A stretch of DNA of 64,000 nt from Actinomycetes bacterium (GTDB lineage: Bacteria > Actinomycetota > Actinomycetes > Streptosporangiales > Streptosporangiaceae): the NCBI GenBank assembly GCA_021792855.1, contig JAJYTW010000001.1, forward strand, positions 25,371 to 89,370. Reading direction: 5' to 3'. The position numbers and the translations under genes were made by a program. The notes below the pieces were generated by a model, which was not told the DNA's origin, searched no databases, and worked only from the letters and a program-made list of their open reading frames with translations. Positions 62,377 to 64,000 of this stretch are shown here, piece by piece; within the stretch, counting starts at the first letter, position 1; every line of letters starts with the position of its first letter.

Positions 62377-62641
62377 CGGGATCTCCTACGGATCTCGGTC
62401 ACGTCCCGGGACGGTTGCCGCCGTCGCCGGGACCCTTTGTTTCATCTGACGCTAGCACAGATCCTTAGTTGGGTGGGACGAAATCTGACACAATCGCATC
62501 GGAGTTTTCCCAGCGCGCGCACCACCGGCTCGGCGTGCCAGTAGACAGCCGTCAGATGACACGCCCGCTCGGCCAGTTCGCGCGGCTCGGCGTGGCGGAC
62601 AGCTTCCCCGGTGCACCTAGACCGTCTGAGCGTTCGCGTCG

Positions 62642-62689
62642 CGCATCGGCTCGACCTTCCCGCCGGTCGCATCGGCTCGGCCTTCCCGC
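62642..62689. repeat. 22-bp direct repeat, period 26, in a longer degenerate repeat region
   Basis: CGCATCGGCTCGACCTTCCCGC (62642) and CGCATCGGCTCGGCCTTCCCGC (62668). Confidence 0.8.
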
Positions 62690-62935
62690 TCGGCCAGGTG
62701 ACCGCCCGCCGGTCGCGTAGCCTTCCCGGCCGCGCTGGAGCTGCCCGCGATCGACCGGTGCTCGCCTTCCCCGGTTGGTCGCGTCTGATCGCTCAGACGG
62801 TGTCGCGCGAGTTTTCCCTACGACAACTTCGTTGCCATATTTCACGCCTCTTTTGGCTGGGGTGAGCGTGCCGAGGGTGCCTCGGTGCGTGCCGTTTCCC
62901 GGGATACCGGGTCCGGCGCTCGTATGCTGCCGGCC

Positions 62936-63487
62936 ATGGCATTTCCGTGGGACGCGCTGATTGCCTCCGGCGCGACACTGGTGGGCACTCTCGGCGGCGT
63001 CGGCCTGAAGGGGCGCCAGGACGCGGGCCGCGAGGAACGGCTGGCGGACCGCGCGGACCGGCGGGCACTGGGCGACCGTCAGCGGGCGGCGTATGTCGGC
63101 CTGGTGGTTGCCGCTCGTGCTTCCCTGCGTAATCTTCGGGCGCTGCGCCTGGCGTACAACGCCGACCTCACGGATACGCCGGAGGCTAAGCGTGCCTTTG
63201 ATGAGTCGCCTCGCCTGAGCGATGCGCTCAACGCGGCGGCAGTGACGGTCCAGATCGTGGCCCCGGAGGCAGCCGATGCGGCCCGGCGCGTCTATGCGGC
63301 CGCTAAGGTTGTGGACGACATGTACCAGGAGCGTTCCATCGCGCTCGTTGGCTGGGAGCGGGCTACCGGGATGAAGGACGGGCAGGGCTATCCCGCGTTC
63401 GACATCGCGAGGGCCGAGTCGCTGTGCGATGCCCTGGATGCCGAGATCAGCGATTTCATCACGGCCGTTCGCCCCGAGGGCAACTAG
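62936..63487 (+). CDS. Membrane-anchored hypothetical protein
   Basis: MAFPWDALIASGATLVGTLGGVGLKGRQDAGREERLADRADRRALGDRQRAAYVGLVVAARASLRNLRAL... Confidence 0.65.
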   Translation: MAFPWDALIASGATLVGTLGGVGLKGRQDAGREERLADRADRRALGDRQRAAYVGLVVAARASLRNLRALRLAYNADLTDTPEAKRAFDESPRLSDALNAAAVTVQIVAPEAADAARRVYAAAKVVDDMYQERSIALVGWERATGMKDGQGYPAFDIARAESLCDALDAEISDFITAVRPEGN

Positions 63488-63600
63488 CCCGGTTTCCGCC
63501 GTTTGCTAATTTTAGTTTCTTTACTCTATTTCGTACCTCTTCGCCTGATGGGCCTTTGGCCGGTCAGCGGGTAAGCGCCGGGGAGTTGCACCCTTGGCGG

Positions 63601-63977
63601 CTAGGACTCAGGCAGGCTGGCGTGCGCCTCCTCGCGTAGTGCGTCGAGCGCAGTCTTTGCCTGCCATGCGACGTGACTCCATGCGCCCGGCCAGCTTGGA
63701 GGCGGGAATGCCAGGCCGATCTTGCTGAACGCTGTCACCGCCTTGTGCCTGGCATCGCCGTGTTGGGCACCGTTGCGGATCCGTGTGAGCGACAGAAGAG
63801 AGTCCACGGCGTCGCACGCGCGAACGGCGGACTCTCCGTCCAGCCTTTCCTGAAGATAGTCGCGGAGAGTCTGCCCTGCGTTCCGCAGCTCAGGCTGGTT
63901 CCGGTGTCTCCCGGATGGTGAACGTGCAGGTCAGCAGGGTCTGGGTTGGTGGAAAGGGCGATATAGCCTAGTGACAC
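63601..63977 (-). pseudogene. Possible frameshifted/truncated hypothetical gene
   Basis: C-terminal-looking frame ELRNAGQTLRDYLQERLDGESAVRACDAVDSLLSLTRIRNGAQHGDARHKAV... has a TGA upstream and no obvious ATG; an upstream frame starts MSLGYIALSTNPDPADLHVHHPGDTG. Confidence 0.35.
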
Positions 63978-64000
63978 GACTAGAGCGCTTTGGCCTTGCA

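Larger units (their letters stand above)
48450..62460. mobile_element. tRNA-Pro-associated integrative element, satellite-like/mosaic; right end unresolved
   Basis: tRNA 3' end adjoins a tyrosine integrase gene, followed by XRE/Xis regulators, primase-helicase, iteron-like repeats, TerS-like, serine recombinase and DUF3631 genes; no second copy of the tRNA 3' end seen in the window. Confidence 0.75.

Noticed and set aside
48405-64000. AICE/ICE (conjugative integrative element)
   Set aside because: No TraB/FtsK-type translocase, relaxase or T4SS gene recognised in the window; could change if the element extends past 64 kb.
48405-64000. Complete prophage
   Set aside because: No capsid, portal, TerL, tail or lysis ORFs recognised.
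62800-64000. attR copy of the tRNA-Pro 3' end
   Set aside because: I could not find GTTCAAATCTCCCCACCCCGACCA or a clear variant by eye; the right boundary is probably outside the window or diverged.

Overview
High-GC actinobacterial chromosome segment (my reading; species not assigned). About 0-48.4 kb is a mostly syntenic housekeeping core: NUDIX, macro domain, BlaI/M56, AlaX, asparaginase/BKACE, dtd, radA, mutY, clpC, lsr2, NlpC/P60, lysS, coaX-nadC-nadB-panC-like, folK-folB-folP, lysyltransferase, folE, ftsH, hpt, tilS, dacB, ppa, crp, MBL/NUDIX/RidA, two ArsA-type ATPases, whiB, a bifunctional PBP, GatB/YqeY and a metallophosphoesterase. A tRNA-Pro(CGG) at 48.4 kb marks the start of an accessory region running to about 62.4 kb or past the window end. 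It carries a tyrosine integrase, divergent XRE regulators, an excisionase-like HTH, a primase-Toprim/D5-like helicase whose 3' end holds a dense cluster of 9-bp CATCGTCAC/GTGACGATG repeats (candidate origin iterons), membrane/secreted cargo, a TerS-like protein, a serine resolvase and a DUF3631-type ATPase operon. The layout resembles a phage satellite (PICI-like) and is the best candidate here for an undescribed system. Other points of note: a PanC-like protein with substituted catalytic motifs, two ClgR-box-like sites upstream of clpC, and no disA between radA and mutY.
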